Program-made: the position numbers and the translations under genes | Assembly (NCBI RefSeq): GCF_001426505.1 | Contig: NZ_LMEV01000019.1 | Span: 245,961 to 309,960 of the forward strand | Length of the DNA stretch: 64,000 nt | Direction of reading: 5' to 3' | Origin: Variovorax sp. Root473 | GTDB lineage: Bacteria > Pseudomonadota > Gammaproteobacteria > Burkholderiales > Burkholderiaceae_C | The notes under the pieces: model-generated | The model's database searches: none | Told to the model about the DNA's origin: nothing | The model's input: only the letters and a program-made list of their open reading frames with translations | Shown here: piece after piece, positions 55,828-64,000 of the stretch | Position numbering within the stretch: position 1 is the first letter of the stretch | Layout of the letters: the number at the start of each line of letters is the position of its first letter

Positions 55828-56736
55828 ATGCTGGAGCTTCACCAGCTCGGCTACCGCTACCCGCACGCTGACAAGGCCGCGCTGGCCGACGTGTCGTTCG
55901 CCGTGCCGCGCGGTTGCGTGCTGGGTTTGCTGGGCCCGAACGGCGCCGGCAAGACCACGCTGATCTCGCACCTGTCGGGCGCGCTCGCGGTGCAGTCGGG
56001 CGACATCCGCATCGACGGCCAGCCGTTGCAGCAGGTGCGCGCCAAGGCGCCCACGCGCATCGCCGTGGCACCGCAGGACCAGGCCTTCTATCCGATGCTC
56101 ACCGTGGCCGAGAACCTGGCCTGCTTCGCCGCGGCCGGCGGTCTCTCGGGTGCGCGAAAGAAGTCGCGCATCGACACCTGCACGCAGTTCGCGCAGCTCG
56201 AACAGTTCTCGGGCGTACGCGCCGAGCGGCTCTCGGGTGGCCTCAAGCGCCGTCTCAACCTCGCGATCGCCTTGCTGCCCGAACCCGAGCTGATGCTGTT
56301 CGACGAGCCGACGGTGGGCGTCGATCCGCAGTCGCGCGCCTTCATCCTCGATGCGATCAAGAGCCTGGCGCAGGCCGGCGCGGCGGTGATCTATGCCTCG
56401 CACTACATGGAAGAGATCGAGGCCATCGCCGACCGCGTGGCCATCCTCGACCAGGGCCGCGTGCTGCGCGAAGGCCCGCTCGACGCGCTGCTGTCGCAAA
56501 GCGCCATGCTGCTGACGCTGGCCGCCGACGGGCTCGACGCACAGACGCTGTCGCGCTTTGGCACGGTGGAGCAGGGCGCGGCGCACTGGCGCATCCACCT
56601 GAACGCGGGCACCGGCCCCGGCCCCGTGCTGGCCGCGCTCGAAGCCGAAGGCATCGAGGTGCGCCAGGCCGAGTTCGGCCGGCACGACCTCGAGCAGCTG
56701 TTCATGGCGCTCACGCACCGTTCGCTGCGCGACTGA
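55828..56736 (+). CDS. ABC exporter ATP-binding protein (ABC-2 type)
   Basis: The 302-residue ATPase has a Walker A LLGPNGAGKTTLISHLSG, Q-loop VAPQDQAFYPML, signature LSGGLKRRLNLAIALL, Walker B LMLFDEPTVGVDPQSR and H-loop IYASHYMEEIEAIADR. This is the DrrA/CcmA-type group that exports drugs and lipids. Start ATG 55828 was chosen because the upstream extension of the frame falls in the intergenic repeat. It is paired with the permease 9 bases downstream and probably exports the product of the cluster. Confidence 0.92.
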   Translation: MLELHQLGYRYPHADKAALADVSFAVPRGCVLGLLGPNGAGKTTLISHLSGALAVQSGDIRIDGQPLQQVRAKAPTRIAVAPQDQAFYPMLTVAENLACFAAAGGLSGARKKSRIDTCTQFAQLEQFSGVRAERLSGGLKRRLNLAIALLPEPELMLFDEPTVGVDPQSRAFILDAIKSLAQAGAAVIYASHYMEEIEAIADRVAILDQGRVLREGPLDALLSQSAMLLTLAADGLDAQTLSRFGTVEQGAAHWRIHLNAGTGPGPVLAALEAEGIEVRQAEFGRHDLEQLFMALTHRSLRD

Positions 56737-56745
56737 CCGAACGCC

Positions 56746-57903
56746 ATGCTCCTAGCGCTCATCAAGAAGGAACTGCTGGCCCTCGTGCGCGACATGCACG
56801 GGCTGGCCGTGCTGTTCGTGATGCCGATGGTGTTCATCGTGCTGATGTCGCTCACGCTGAAGGACATCTACCGTCCGCCGCTGGCCGAGCTGAGCTACGC
56901 GGTCGATGCGCGCGACAGCGGCACGCCCGCCAGATGGCTGCTGCAGATCTGGCAGCGCAGCCACGGCGCGCCGCAGCCGTTGGGCAGCGACTGGCAGGCG
57001 CGGCTGCGCAGCGGCACGCTCAAATACGTGATCGTGCTGGAGCCGGGCCTGTCGGACGAACTGGAATCGGCTGCGCTCTCCACGCGCGCCCACATCCGCC
57101 TGCTGGCCGAACCCGGCATCGACGCCAACCTGTTCAACGCGCTGCGCGCCGAGCTGATCGGCGCGTCGGGCGAACTCAAGGCGCGACTCGCGCTGGCGGT
57201 GCCCGGCACGGCCAGCCCCGCGCCCGACGCGTCCATCCAGGCGATGGTGCAGGCCGAGCGCTTTGCCACCGCCGGCCCGCGGCCCACGTCGGTGCAGCAG
57301 AACGTGCCGGCCTGGCTGGTGTTCGGCATGTTCTTCGTGGTCGCCTCGCTGTCCAGCCTGTTCGTGCAGGAGCGCGGCTCCGGCGCGCTCGGCCGGCTGC
57401 AGAGCCTGGGCGTGTCGCGTTCGATGTTGCTGGCCTCCAAGGCCTTGCCTTACCTCGGCGTGAACGCGCTGCAGGCGCTGCTGATGCTGGCGGCGGGCAT
57501 CTGGTTCATGCCAATGATCGGCGGCGATGCGCTGTCGCTTTCGGGCATCCACTGGGGCGGCCTGCTGCTGTCGCTGGCGGCCGTGAGCCTGGCAGCGGTG
57601 AGCCTGTCGCTCGCGGTGGCCTGCCTCGTCAAAAGCCATGCGCAAGCCGCGACGCTCGGGCCGATGGTGAACGTGCTGATGGCGGCGGCGGGCGGCATCA
57701 TGGTGCCCAAGTTCGTCATGCCGGGCTTCATGCAGCGCATGGTCGAAATCTCTCCCATGAACTGGGGGCTCGAAGCGCTGCTCACCGTGCTGCTGCGCGG
57801 CGGCGGCGCGGCCGAGGTGCTGCCGCAGGTCGGCCGGCTCGTTGCGTTCGCGGCCCTCATGTTCTTCGTGGCTGTCTTTCTGTTTCGCAGGCGCGCACCG
57901 TGA
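56746..57903 (+). CDS. ABC-2 type exporter permease
   Basis: The 385-residue permease has an N-terminal membrane helix (LAVLFVMPMVFIVLMSLTL), a large periplasmic loop of about 180 residues, then five further helices including WLVFGMFFVVASLSSLFVQE and GPMVNVLMAAAGGIMVPKFV. The long extracytoplasmic domain is typical of the DrrB/YhhJ class. Its stop overlaps the ACP start (GTGA), which links export to synthesis. Confidence 0.9.
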   Translation: MLLALIKKELLALVRDMHGLAVLFVMPMVFIVLMSLTLKDIYRPPLAELSYAVDARDSGTPARWLLQIWQRSHGAPQPLGSDWQARLRSGTLKYVIVLEPGLSDELESAALSTRAHIRLLAEPGIDANLFNALRAELIGASGELKARLALAVPGTASPAPDASIQAMVQAERFATAGPRPTSVQQNVPAWLVFGMFFVVASLSSLFVQERGSGALGRLQSLGVSRSMLLASKALPYLGVNALQALLMLAAGIWFMPMIGGDALSLSGIHWGGLLLSLAAVSLAAVSLSLAVACLVKSHAQAATLGPMVNVLMAAAGGIMVPKFVMPGFMQRMVEISPMNWGLEALLTVLLRGGGAAEVLPQVGRLVAFAALMFFVAVFLFRRRAP

Positions 57904-58178
57904 CGAGCACCGCTTCTTCTTCTGAATTCATCGCCCGCCTCAAGGCCCTCGTGCTCGAGGCTGTCGAAAAAGACGCACCGCCCGGCGGCCTCGGCGACGA
58001 CGAGCCGCTGTTCGGCCCCGAGGCGCGCCTGGACCTCGACTCGCTCGACGCGCTGCAGGTGTCGATGGCGATCCAGCAGCACTTCGGCCTGCGCATGCCC
58101 GACAGCAAGGACACGCGCCGTGCCTTGACCTCCATCGCGCACCTGGCGGAGCACCTGGTGCAAGCGGGCAAGGCATGA
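57900..58178 (+). CDS. Acyl carrier protein
   Basis: The 92-residue protein starts with GTG 57900 overlapping the permease stop. The phosphopantetheine attachment site is Ser48 in LDLDSLDALQVSMAIQQHFG, a classic DSL motif. Helix I (EFIARLKALVLEAVEK) and the acidic helix II region fit an ACP fold. It is a dedicated carrier for the cluster, distinct from housekeeping AcpP by its GLRMPDSKDTRRA C-terminal half. Its stop overlaps the next ketosynthase start. Confidence 0.92.
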   Translation: MTSTASSSEFIARLKALVLEAVEKDAPPGGLGDDEPLFGPEARLDLDSLDALQVSMAIQQHFGLRMPDSKDTRRALTSIAHLAEHLVQAGKA

Positions 58179-59263
58179 ATTCCCTGAGACCGGTGTACCT
58201 GGCTGGCAAGGGCCTGGCCAGCGTGCTCGGCGACGACCTGCCGTCCGCGCTCGCGGCGCTGCGGCGCGGCGGCGTGCCGCCCACGCCGGTGACGGTGGCC
58301 GATGGCCAGCAGTGGCCGGTCTACACGCTGCCGGTGCCGCCCGGCGATCAGGATTGGGCGCAGCGCGTGCAGCACACGGTGCGCCGCGTGGTCGCCCAGA
58401 CCGGCGACGGGCTGGACCGGCACGGGCCGCTGTTCGTGGCCTCGTCGTCGCTCGACATCGGGGCCATGGAGCACGCGCAGCATGACGCGCGGCTGAGCGG
58501 CGACCTGCAGGACTTTGCCGACATCGCCGCCGCCGCACTCGACTGGCAAGGTCCGGTCTTCACTGTCTCGACCGCCTGCACCTCGGCGCTCAACGCGATG
58601 CTGGCGGCGGCCGACATGGTGCGCGCGGGCGAGGCGCGCGAGGCGCTGGTGATCGGCGCCGAACTCGACAACCGCTTCACCGTGGCCGGCTTCGGCGCGA
58701 TGCAGCTGCTCGCGCCTGACAGCGCACAGCCCTTCGGCGCGAGCCGTCAGGGGCTGGTGCTCGGCGAGGCGGTGGCGGCGCTGCGGCTCGGATCGCAACC
58801 CGCGCGCTGGGCGCTGCTGGGCGGCGCCAACGTGGTCGACGGCCGCAACCCCTCGGGCACCGAGGCGAGCGCGGTGCGCGCGATGTGCCGCGAGACGCTG
58901 GCACGCAGTGGTCTGCAGCCCGCGGACATCGACCTCATCAAGGTGCAGGCGGCGGGCAGCCCGGTCAACGACGCGATCGAGGTCGAGGCGTTGCGGCAGG
59001 TGTTCGACCCGTTGCCGCCGCTGGTGTCGCTCAAGTCAGCGATCGGCCACACGCTCGGCGCGGCCGGGGCGGCGGAGCTGGTGTTGCTGGTCGGCTGCAT
59101 CGAAGGCGGCGCCTGGCCGTCGGTCGGCTATGCGCTGGACGAGACCCTCGGCATCGCGCTGAGCGACGGGCCGCCGGCAAGGCTGCGCCACCTCCTGCTC
59201 AACGTGGTGGGCTTCGGCGGCGGGCATGCGTCGCTGGTGCTCACGGATTGCGGCGCCGCATGA
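58175..59263 (+). CDS. Beta-ketoacyl synthase with altered catalytic triad
   Basis: The 362-residue KAS I/II-type protein has the active Cys135 in VSTACTSALNAML and the second His in SAIGHTLGAAG (about residue 291). The first His motif, usually HGTGT, is replaced by VQAAGSPVNDAIE (about 258-270), so the Cys-His-His triad lacks one His and two residues are deleted. It may be a decarboxylase/priming or chain-length-factor-like subunit. The N-terminus is also shorter than in FabF. The start overlaps the ACP stop by four bases. Confidence 0.85.
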   Translation: MNSLRPVYLAGKGLASVLGDDLPSALAALRRGGVPPTPVTVADGQQWPVYTLPVPPGDQDWAQRVQHTVRRVVAQTGDGLDRHGPLFVASSSLDIGAMEHAQHDARLSGDLQDFADIAAAALDWQGPVFTVSTACTSALNAMLAAADMVRAGEAREALVIGAELDNRFTVAGFGAMQLLAPDSAQPFGASRQGLVLGEAVAALRLGSQPARWALLGGANVVDGRNPSGTEASAVRAMCRETLARSGLQPADIDLIKVQAAGSPVNDAIEVEALRQVFDPLPPLVSLKSAIGHTLGAAGAAELVLLVGCIEGGAWPSVGYALDETLGIALSDGPPARLRHLLLNVVGFGGGHASLVLTDCGAA

Positions 59264-59775
59264 TCACTCCGATCTGGCGCACCGTTGCGCATGTCGGGGC
59301 GCATCCGCCGCCCGACGGCTGGCGCGATGCGCTCGCGACCCGCCTGGGCCGCCGGCCGCGCCGCGTGGGCCTGTGGACCGAGCTCGCGATGTACGGCGCG
59401 CGCGCGTGCCTCGACGCCGCTGGCGAAGTTGCGCTGCCGATGGGCGCACGCCTGCGCGTGACCAGCCGGCGCGGCGCATGGGAAGCCACGCGCGCGGGGC
59501 TGGCACAGCTCGACACGGGCCTGCCGATGCCGTTCACCTTCATGCAGGGCCAGCCTGCGCTGATGCTGGCCGAAGTCGGACGTTGCCTCGACTGGCAGGG
59601 CGACGCGAGCTTCATGCTGTGCCGCGACCTCGCGCGCCCGCTGGCGCTGTCGCAGCTCGGTGCGGGACGCGAGGGCCTGCTGTTCGGCGTGGTGGAGGAA
59701 GCGTTCGGCGACGTGCCGATGCGCTCTGAATGGTGGCGGCTGGTGCCGACCGATCAGGCGGCGATCGACCGCTGA
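59260..59775 (+). CDS. Unknown protein ending the biosynthetic cluster
   Basis: The 171-residue protein overlaps the ketosynthase stop (ATGA). It contains ACLDAAGEVALPMGARLRVT, then PMPFTFMQGQPALMLAEVGR and GDASFMLCRDLARPLALSQL, a pattern loosely like the N-terminal half of ketosynthase-related proteins, but with no nucleophilic Cys in the expected context. It could be a degenerate ketosynthase partner or an accessory subunit. Its last 22 bases overlap the convergent gene at 59754. Confidence 0.65.
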   Translation: MITPIWRTVAHVGAHPPPDGWRDALATRLGRRPRRVGLWTELAMYGARACLDAAGEVALPMGARLRVTSRRGAWEATRAGLAQLDTGLPMPFTFMQGQPALMLAEVGRCLDWQGDASFMLCRDLARPLALSQLGAGREGLLFGVVEEAFGDVPMRSEWWRLVPTDQAAIDR

Positions 59776-60374
59776 AGGTTCTCGCGCGCCCGGGCTTCGA
59801 GCAGCGCGTGCATGCGCGGCGTGGCGTAGATCGCCGGGCGGTCGAGAAAGCGCTGGAGGATCGCGCGTCGACGCGGCTGGCGAATCTCCTCGGGGACGAA
59901 GCCATATTCCGCGTGCACCTGGCGCTCGTACTCGTCGAAGCGCGCACGCTCGGCGCCGAGGATCGACAGGTCGATGTCGATCAGCAGTTCGGCGTCGCGG
60001 CCGTCGGGCACGGCGTCGTGGCGCGTGGCCATGACGAGCGCATGGACGCGGTCGGCCGCCGCTGCGTCGACGCCGGCGGCTCGCATGGCCTGCCGTGCCC
60101 AGTCGGCGCTGCGTGCCTCGTTGTCGTGCGCATGCACGTCGTAGATCGCGTCGTGGAACCACAGCGCCAGCGCCACCTCGCCGGGCCGCTCGGCCAGCGC
60201 CTGTTCCTGGTCGAACCACGCGAGGCATTCGCCCAGGTGCTGCATCGTGTGGTAGTGGCGCTGCGGCTCGCTGTAGCGGCGCTGCAGTTCGGGCCGCAAC
60301 GCGTCGTCGGGCGCGGCCACGCCGAGCGCGCACCAGGCCTTGGCCCAGTTCGCGTGCAGCGCCTGCGGCGTCAT
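59754..60374 (-). CDS. HD-superfamily metal-dependent hydrolase
   Basis: The 206-residue cytoplasmic protein has the HD-like signature YSEPQRHYHTMQHLGECLAW, then LALWFHDAIYDVHAHDNEAR (metal-binding His and Asp pairs) and LIDIDLSILGA. This matches the group of predicted HD phosphohydrolases annotated as NMDA receptor-related in many genomes, a name with no functional basis. The substrate is unknown, possibly a nucleotide. The start ATG 60374 follows the mltB stop by 14 bases on the same strand, so the two are likely co-transcribed. Confidence 0.85.
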   Translation of the reverse strand: MTPQALHANWAKAWCALGVAAPDDALRPELQRRYSEPQRHYHTMQHLGECLAWFDQEQALAERPGEVALALWFHDAIYDVHAHDNEARSADWARQAMRAAGVDAAAADRVHALVMATRHDAVPDGRDAELLIDIDLSILGAERARFDEYERQVHAEYGFVPEEIRQPRRRAILQRFLDRPAIYATPRMHALLEARARENLQRSIAA

Positions 60375-60388
60375 GGCGGCCACGGTGG

Positions 60389-61495
60389 CTATTGCTCCAT
60401 CGCGGCCTTGACCTCCTGGCCCAGGTCGAGCACCGACATCGCGTAGTAGCTGCTCCAGTTGTAGCGCGTGATCACGTAGAAGTTGCGCGTGCCCGCGACG
60501 TAGGTCGGCGGTGCGTCGAGGCCGTTCTGCAGCTCGATGAGTGCGAGCAGCCCTTTGTGCTTCAGGCCTTCGCCTTCGGGCACGGCACCCGCGGCCACGA
60601 AGCTGTCGGCGCTGAAGGTCGGCAGGATGTCGGGCGCCAGCAGCAGCGCCTTCTTCAGGCGCGACTCCTCGAAGTGCACGGGATAGATCGACGGCATGCC
60701 GGGCGTCCAGCCGAAGCCCTTGAAGTAGCTTGCGACCGAGCCGATCACGTCGACCGGATTGTTCACGAGGTCGATGCGGCCGTCGCCGTCGAAGTCGACC
60801 GCGTACTTGGCGATGCTGCTGGGCATGAACTGCGGCATGCCCATGGCGCCGGCATAGCTGCCCACGGGCGTGAGCGGGTCGTCGGCGGTGCGGCTTTCGG
60901 TGCTCAGGAAGCTTTCGAGCTCGCCGCGGAAGAAGGCGATGCGCTCGGCGGCGCGTGGGTGGCCCTGCGGGAAGTCGAAGGACAGCGTGGCCAGCGCATC
61001 GATCACGCGGAAGTTGCCCATGTTGCGGCCGTAGATGGTCTCGACGCCGACGATGCCGACGATGATTTCCGGCGGCACGCCGTAGGTGGCCTCGGCGCGC
61101 GCGAGCGTCTCGGCGTTGGCGCGCCAGAAGCGCACGCCGGCCGCGATGCGCACCGGGTCGATGAAACGGCTGCGGTAGGTCTGCCAGTTCTTCACGGTGC
61201 CGGCGGGGCCCGGCAGCATCAGGCGCGGCACGTTGGGCAGGAAGCGCGCCGCGCCGATGGTGGCGCGCACCCATTCGCGGTCGAGGTTGCGGCGCTGGGC
61301 GACATCGTCGGCGAAAGCCATGGCGTCGTCGCGCGTGGCGTAGGGAACGCTGCCGCGCACGGGCGTGACGGCGGCGGCGCGCCCGTTCGCGGAGGGCTTC
61401 TGGGCCAGGGCTCCCGTGGGCCAGGCGACGCAGGCGGCGAGGAGGGCAGTGGCGGCCGCTGCGGCGCGAAAGGGCGTGGGGAAGGCGTGTGACAT
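60389..61495 (-). CDS. mltB: Membrane-bound/soluble lytic murein transglycosylase B
   Basis: The 368-residue exported enzyme has a signal peptide (ATALLAACVAWPTGALA, residues 16-32) and the MltB/SltB family core with catalytic Glu152 in GIVGVETIYGRNMGNFRVID. SYAGAMGMPQFMPSSIAKYA and VDFDGDGRIDLVNNPVDVIG (EF-hand-like Ca site) follow. It cleaves peptidoglycan to 1,6-anhydromuropeptides. The AAC in the signal could be a lipobox but the surrounding LLAACVAW lacks a convincing Leu/Ala-Gly-Cys, so it may be soluble. Confidence 0.92.
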   Translation of the reverse strand: MSHAFPTPFRAAAAATALLAACVAWPTGALAQKPSANGRAAAVTPVRGSVPYATRDDAMAFADDVAQRRNLDREWVRATIGAARFLPNVPRLMLPGPAGTVKNWQTYRSRFIDPVRIAAGVRFWRANAETLARAEATYGVPPEIIVGIVGVETIYGRNMGNFRVIDALATLSFDFPQGHPRAAERIAFFRGELESFLSTESRTADDPLTPVGSYAGAMGMPQFMPSSIAKYAVDFDGDGRIDLVNNPVDVIGSVASYFKGFGWTPGMPSIYPVHFEESRLKKALLLAPDILPTFSADSFVAAGAVPEGEGLKHKGLLALIELQNGLDAPPTYVAGTRNFYVITRYNWSSYYAMSVLDLGQEVKAAMEQ

Positions 61496-61578
61496 GGACA
61501 CGATTGTGCCGCCCGTGCGCATGCGCACTTTCGGGCGACACATGTGGTTGCAGCCGCGTGCCCCGCGTGCCCCGCGTG

Positions 61579-63621
61579 TCAGACGCGCGGCGGCGCGGGC
61601 GGCCAGGCCAGTTGGCGGAACTCGGCGCGCAGCGCGGCGAGCGACGCTGATCTGTCGGACGTGGCAGGGGCGTAACGCTGGGCTTCGAGCTCCAGCAGCC
61701 AGTCGCGCACCGCCTGCCCGGCGGGCCCGAAGCGGGCGTCGGCGGCCTGGGCCATCTGCCGCGGCGGCGCGGTTTCGGGCAGCGGCAGGCCGGCTTTCGC
61801 CAGACGCGCGCGGGCCCGGCCCAGCAGGCGCAGCCATGGGTCGTGCTGGCTGCGCTCCCACAGCGTCCAGCCGGCGCCGGCCAGGCTCGCGGCCACCAGC
61901 AGGTACAGCAGCACATAGGCCAGGTCTTCCAGGCTCGGGGCGCTGAAGCCGATGGACTTGAGCAGGTCGAGCTGGCGGCTCTGCGTGTAGTTGAGCACCC
62001 ACTGGTTCCAGCCGTTGTTCACGGCCTCCCAGGCGGCGCGCAGGTTCTGCACCAGCGTCGGGCTCATGACGACGCCGATGGCGCCCGCGAACAGGCCGGG
62101 TTGCGGTACCAGACGCTGGAACTGCCCGATGCGGCCTGGTGCGACCGAGCCGGTCGGGTCGACGCGCACCCAGCCCGTGCCCTCTTGCCAGACTTCGGCC
62201 CAGGCGTGCGCGTCGCTCTGGCGTATGACCCAGTAGTTGTCGACGTTGTTGAGCTCGCCGCCCTGGTAGCCGGTGACGATGCGCGCCGGAATCTGCAGGT
62301 TGCGCATCAGCACCACGAAGGCCGAGGCAATGTGTTCGCAGAAACCTTCCTTGCGATCGAACCAGAACTCGTCGGCCGTTTCGTTGCCGTACACGCCGGG
62401 CTCCAGCGTGTAGGTGTAGCCGCCGGTGCGCAGGCGCTTCAACGCGGCCTGCACGAAGGCCCGGGCGTCGGCGCCGGCCAGCGTGGGGTCGGCGCGCATC
62501 TCGGCCGCGAGCGCGGCGGTGCGCGGGTTGCTGCCGGCCGGCAGCGCCAGGTAGGGCTGGAGCCGGGCGCCCGCGCGCGTGAGCGGGCCGCTTTCGAACT
62601 GCGGGTGGCTTTCGGCGCGGTAGCGCACGAGGTCGGTGACCGGCCGGTTCACGAACCACTGCAGGTCGGACGTGCCCGTGACCTCGTAGCCAGACAGCTG
62701 GGGTGCGTGCGGCGCGGCATCGAGCGTGAGCAGCCACGGACGCTGGCTGGCTTCGAGCGTGACCTCGTAGCGCACCGGCTCGCCGCGCGTGCGCAGGTTC
62801 GGCATCGCCTGCCCGCTGCGCGCCCAGGTCGGCAGCGCCGTCCACTCGCGCCCGTCGAACTGCGCCAGCACGGGGCCGCGGAAGTAGAGCTGGCTTTGCG
62901 GCGGTGCGCGGTTGCCGTCGAACTTGATGCGCGCGGCGATCGCCCCGTCCAGCGCGAGCTCGGCGATGGTGCCGACCCGCATCGTGTTCGACAGCCCGCT
63001 GCGTCCGGCCATGGCATCGCCGGGCGTGCCCCACAACGGCGCGAAGCGCGGGAACAGCAGGAACAGCGCGAGCATCACCGGCGCGCCCGCCAGCGCCATC
63101 CAGCCGGCGGTGCGCGCGGCCTGCATCAGCGGCGGCCGGCCCACCGGCATGTGGGCGTTGACCAGCGCCGTCAGCAGGCCCAGCAGCGCCAGCAGCATCG
63201 TGAAGGCGGTGACCAGTGACTGCGAATAGAAGAAGTTCGTGAGCATCGCGAAGAAGCCCAGGAAGAAGACCACGAAGGCGTCGCGCCGCGCGCGCAGCTC
63301 CAGCGTCTTGAGCGCGAGCAGCACCACGATGAGCGTGACGCCCGCGTCGCGGCCCAGCAGCGTGCGGTGGCTGGCGTAGGTGCCGGCCAGCGCCACCGCC
63401 AGCAGCGCGATGCGCCACCATTTGCCGGGCAGCGGCAGGGCCTGCACGGCGAGCGAGCCGCGCCACAGCAACACCAGCGCGGTGAGGGCGGTGCACCACC
63501 AGGGCAGTTCGTTGACCTGCGGCAGCACGATCAGCGCGATCACCGCGAGCAGGAAGAGCGTGTCGCGCGCCTCCCGGGGCAGGGCGGACATCTGCAGGCG
63601 CAGCCGGTTCGCGCTCAGCAT
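61579..63621 (-). CDS. DUF3488 / transglutaminase-like membrane protein (TgpA-like)
   Basis: The 680-residue protein has about six N-terminal transmembrane helices (DUF3488), then a periplasmic transglutaminase domain with Cys426 (KEGFCEHIASAFVVLMR), His471 (RQSDAHAWAEVWQEG) and Asp487 (WVRVDPTG). One more helix (AYVLLYLLVAASLAGAGWTL) and a cytoplasmic DUF4129-like tail follow. In Pseudomonas the homologous TgpA is needed for viability. ATG 63621 was chosen, overlapping the DUF58 gene by seven bases; this MoxR-DUF58-transglutaminase order is common. Confidence 0.9.
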   Translation of the reverse strand: MLSANRLRLQMSALPREARDTLFLLAVIALIVLPQVNELPWWCTALTALVLLWRGSLAVQALPLPGKWWRIALLAVALAGTYASHRTLLGRDAGVTLIVVLLALKTLELRARRDAFVVFFLGFFAMLTNFFYSQSLVTAFTMLLALLGLLTALVNAHMPVGRPPLMQAARTAGWMALAGAPVMLALFLLFPRFAPLWGTPGDAMAGRSGLSNTMRVGTIAELALDGAIAARIKFDGNRAPPQSQLYFRGPVLAQFDGREWTALPTWARSGQAMPNLRTRGEPVRYEVTLEASQRPWLLTLDAAPHAPQLSGYEVTGTSDLQWFVNRPVTDLVRYRAESHPQFESGPLTRAGARLQPYLALPAGSNPRTAALAAEMRADPTLAGADARAFVQAALKRLRTGGYTYTLEPGVYGNETADEFWFDRKEGFCEHIASAFVVLMRNLQIPARIVTGYQGGELNNVDNYWVIRQSDAHAWAEVWQEGTGWVRVDPTGSVAPGRIGQFQRLVPQPGLFAGAIGVVMSPTLVQNLRAAWEAVNNGWNQWVLNYTQSRQLDLLKSIGFSAPSLEDLAYVLLYLLVAASLAGAGWTLWERSQHDPWLRLLGRARARLAKAGLPLPETAPPRQMAQAADARFGPAGQAVRDWLLELEAQRYAPATSDRSASLAALRAEFRQLAWPPAPPRV

Positions 63622-64000
63622 AGGGCCAGCGCCTCGAGGCAGGCGCGCCGGTGGGCTTCGCCCTGCGACGGGTTCACCGTGCGACCGGCGACGCGCACGC
63701 CGTAGTCGACACCGAGCCGGTCCGCCATCAGCACCCAGGCGCACAGGCGCGACAGGCGGGCCTCGGTGTCGGGCAGCGCGGCGGCGTGCGCGTCGAGCCA
63801 GAGTTCCTCGCGCTGCGTGTGCTGCGTGTCGCGGCTCACCAGGTCTTCGGAGCCGTTGGCCTGGGCGCGGGCAGCCTTCTTCCAGACCACGAGCTTGAGC
63901 GGGTCGCCACGCCGGTAGGCGCGCACGCCGTCGTATTCGCCGGCGTTCTGCGCCCGCATCGCGGCCGACGCGGCGGCGGGGCCCGAGAGCGGCTCCCCCC
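63615..64000 (-). CDS. DUF58 domain protein (C-terminal part, cut by window)
   Basis: The last 128 codons of a DUF58 protein lie on the minus strand and run off the right edge. GEYDGVRAYRRGDPLKLVVW, with KKAAR after it, is the typical DUF58 vWA-like motif; the segment RLSRLCAWVLMADRLGVDYG precedes the C-terminus. Such proteins are encoded between a MoxR ATPase and a transglutaminase protein and are thought to act in envelope assembly with them. The stop overlaps the start of the transglutaminase gene. Confidence 0.85.
   Translation of the reverse strand, partial: GEPLSGPAAASAAMRAQNAGEYDGVRAYRRGDPLKLVVWKKAARAQANGSEDLVSRDTQHTQREELWLDAHAAALPDTEARLSRLCAWVLMADRLGVDYGVRVAGRTVNPSQGEAHRRACLEALALC

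Overview
The window is GC-rich, densely packed bacterial chromosome with no gene-free stretch longer than about 300 bases. Gene content and protein style point to a betaproteobacterium of the Comamonadaceae, most likely Variovorax or a close relative. The reasons are the dapA-bamC and parE/parC neighbourhoods, copies of a Comamonadaceae-type intergenic GC-rich repeat, and several ABC-transporter operons. No rRNA, tRNA, CRISPR array, insertion sequence or prophage was seen.

Layout. 1-3930 (minus strand): bamC (cut by the window edge), dapA, a methyltransferase, a 47-residue membrane protein and an MFS transporter. 4124-9752 (plus): parE, a secreted lytic transglycosylase, parC and a small membrane protein overlapping parC. 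9760-13375: a Tat-type metallo-beta-lactamase-fold lipoprotein, an isochorismatase-like hydrolase and a CorA-like membrane protein. 13438-20231: a 2-ketogluconate operon in which kguE, kguK, kguD and the repressor gene ptxS sit behind a polar-amino-acid-type ABC importer. A perfect 14-bp PtxS palindrome lies upstream. 20347-22736: a LuxR-type response regulator and a convergent hybrid histidine kinase. 22871-25446: a truncated racemase relic and two related secreted proteins, the second frameshifted.

25503-39313 is dominated by an amidoligase-type system: a transglutaminase, an orphan amino-acid-binding lipoprotein, a fused circularly permuted ATP-grasp/alpha-E protein and a transglutaminase-DUF2126 protein on the minus strand. 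On the plus strand, beyond comEC, lies a second split copy (ATP-grasp, then alpha-E). A C-terminal fragment of a 2-oxoglutarate/Fe(II) oxygenase follows. 39514-41809 holds a phosphoethanolamine-transferase-like membrane enzyme and an SH3b protein.

41930-52062 is a complete glycerol uptake and catabolism locus. glpK and glpR are on the minus strand. glpD and the ABC importer genes glpS, glpT, glpP, glpQ, glpU and glpV are on the plus strand and end at a strong terminator. 52231-59775 is a tightly coupled ten-gene biosynthetic cluster: a flavodoxin-fold DarA-like protein, a KAS III-like enzyme, a small protein, a BtrH-type acyltransferase, an ABC-2 exporter, an acyl carrier protein, a ketosynthase lacking one catalytic histidine and a small unknown. 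It probably makes and exports an acyl or aromatic-polyketide-like product and is the best candidate for an uncharacterised system here. 59754-64000 (minus): an HD-type hydrolase, MltB, a DUF3488-transglutaminase protein and the end of a DUF58 protein.
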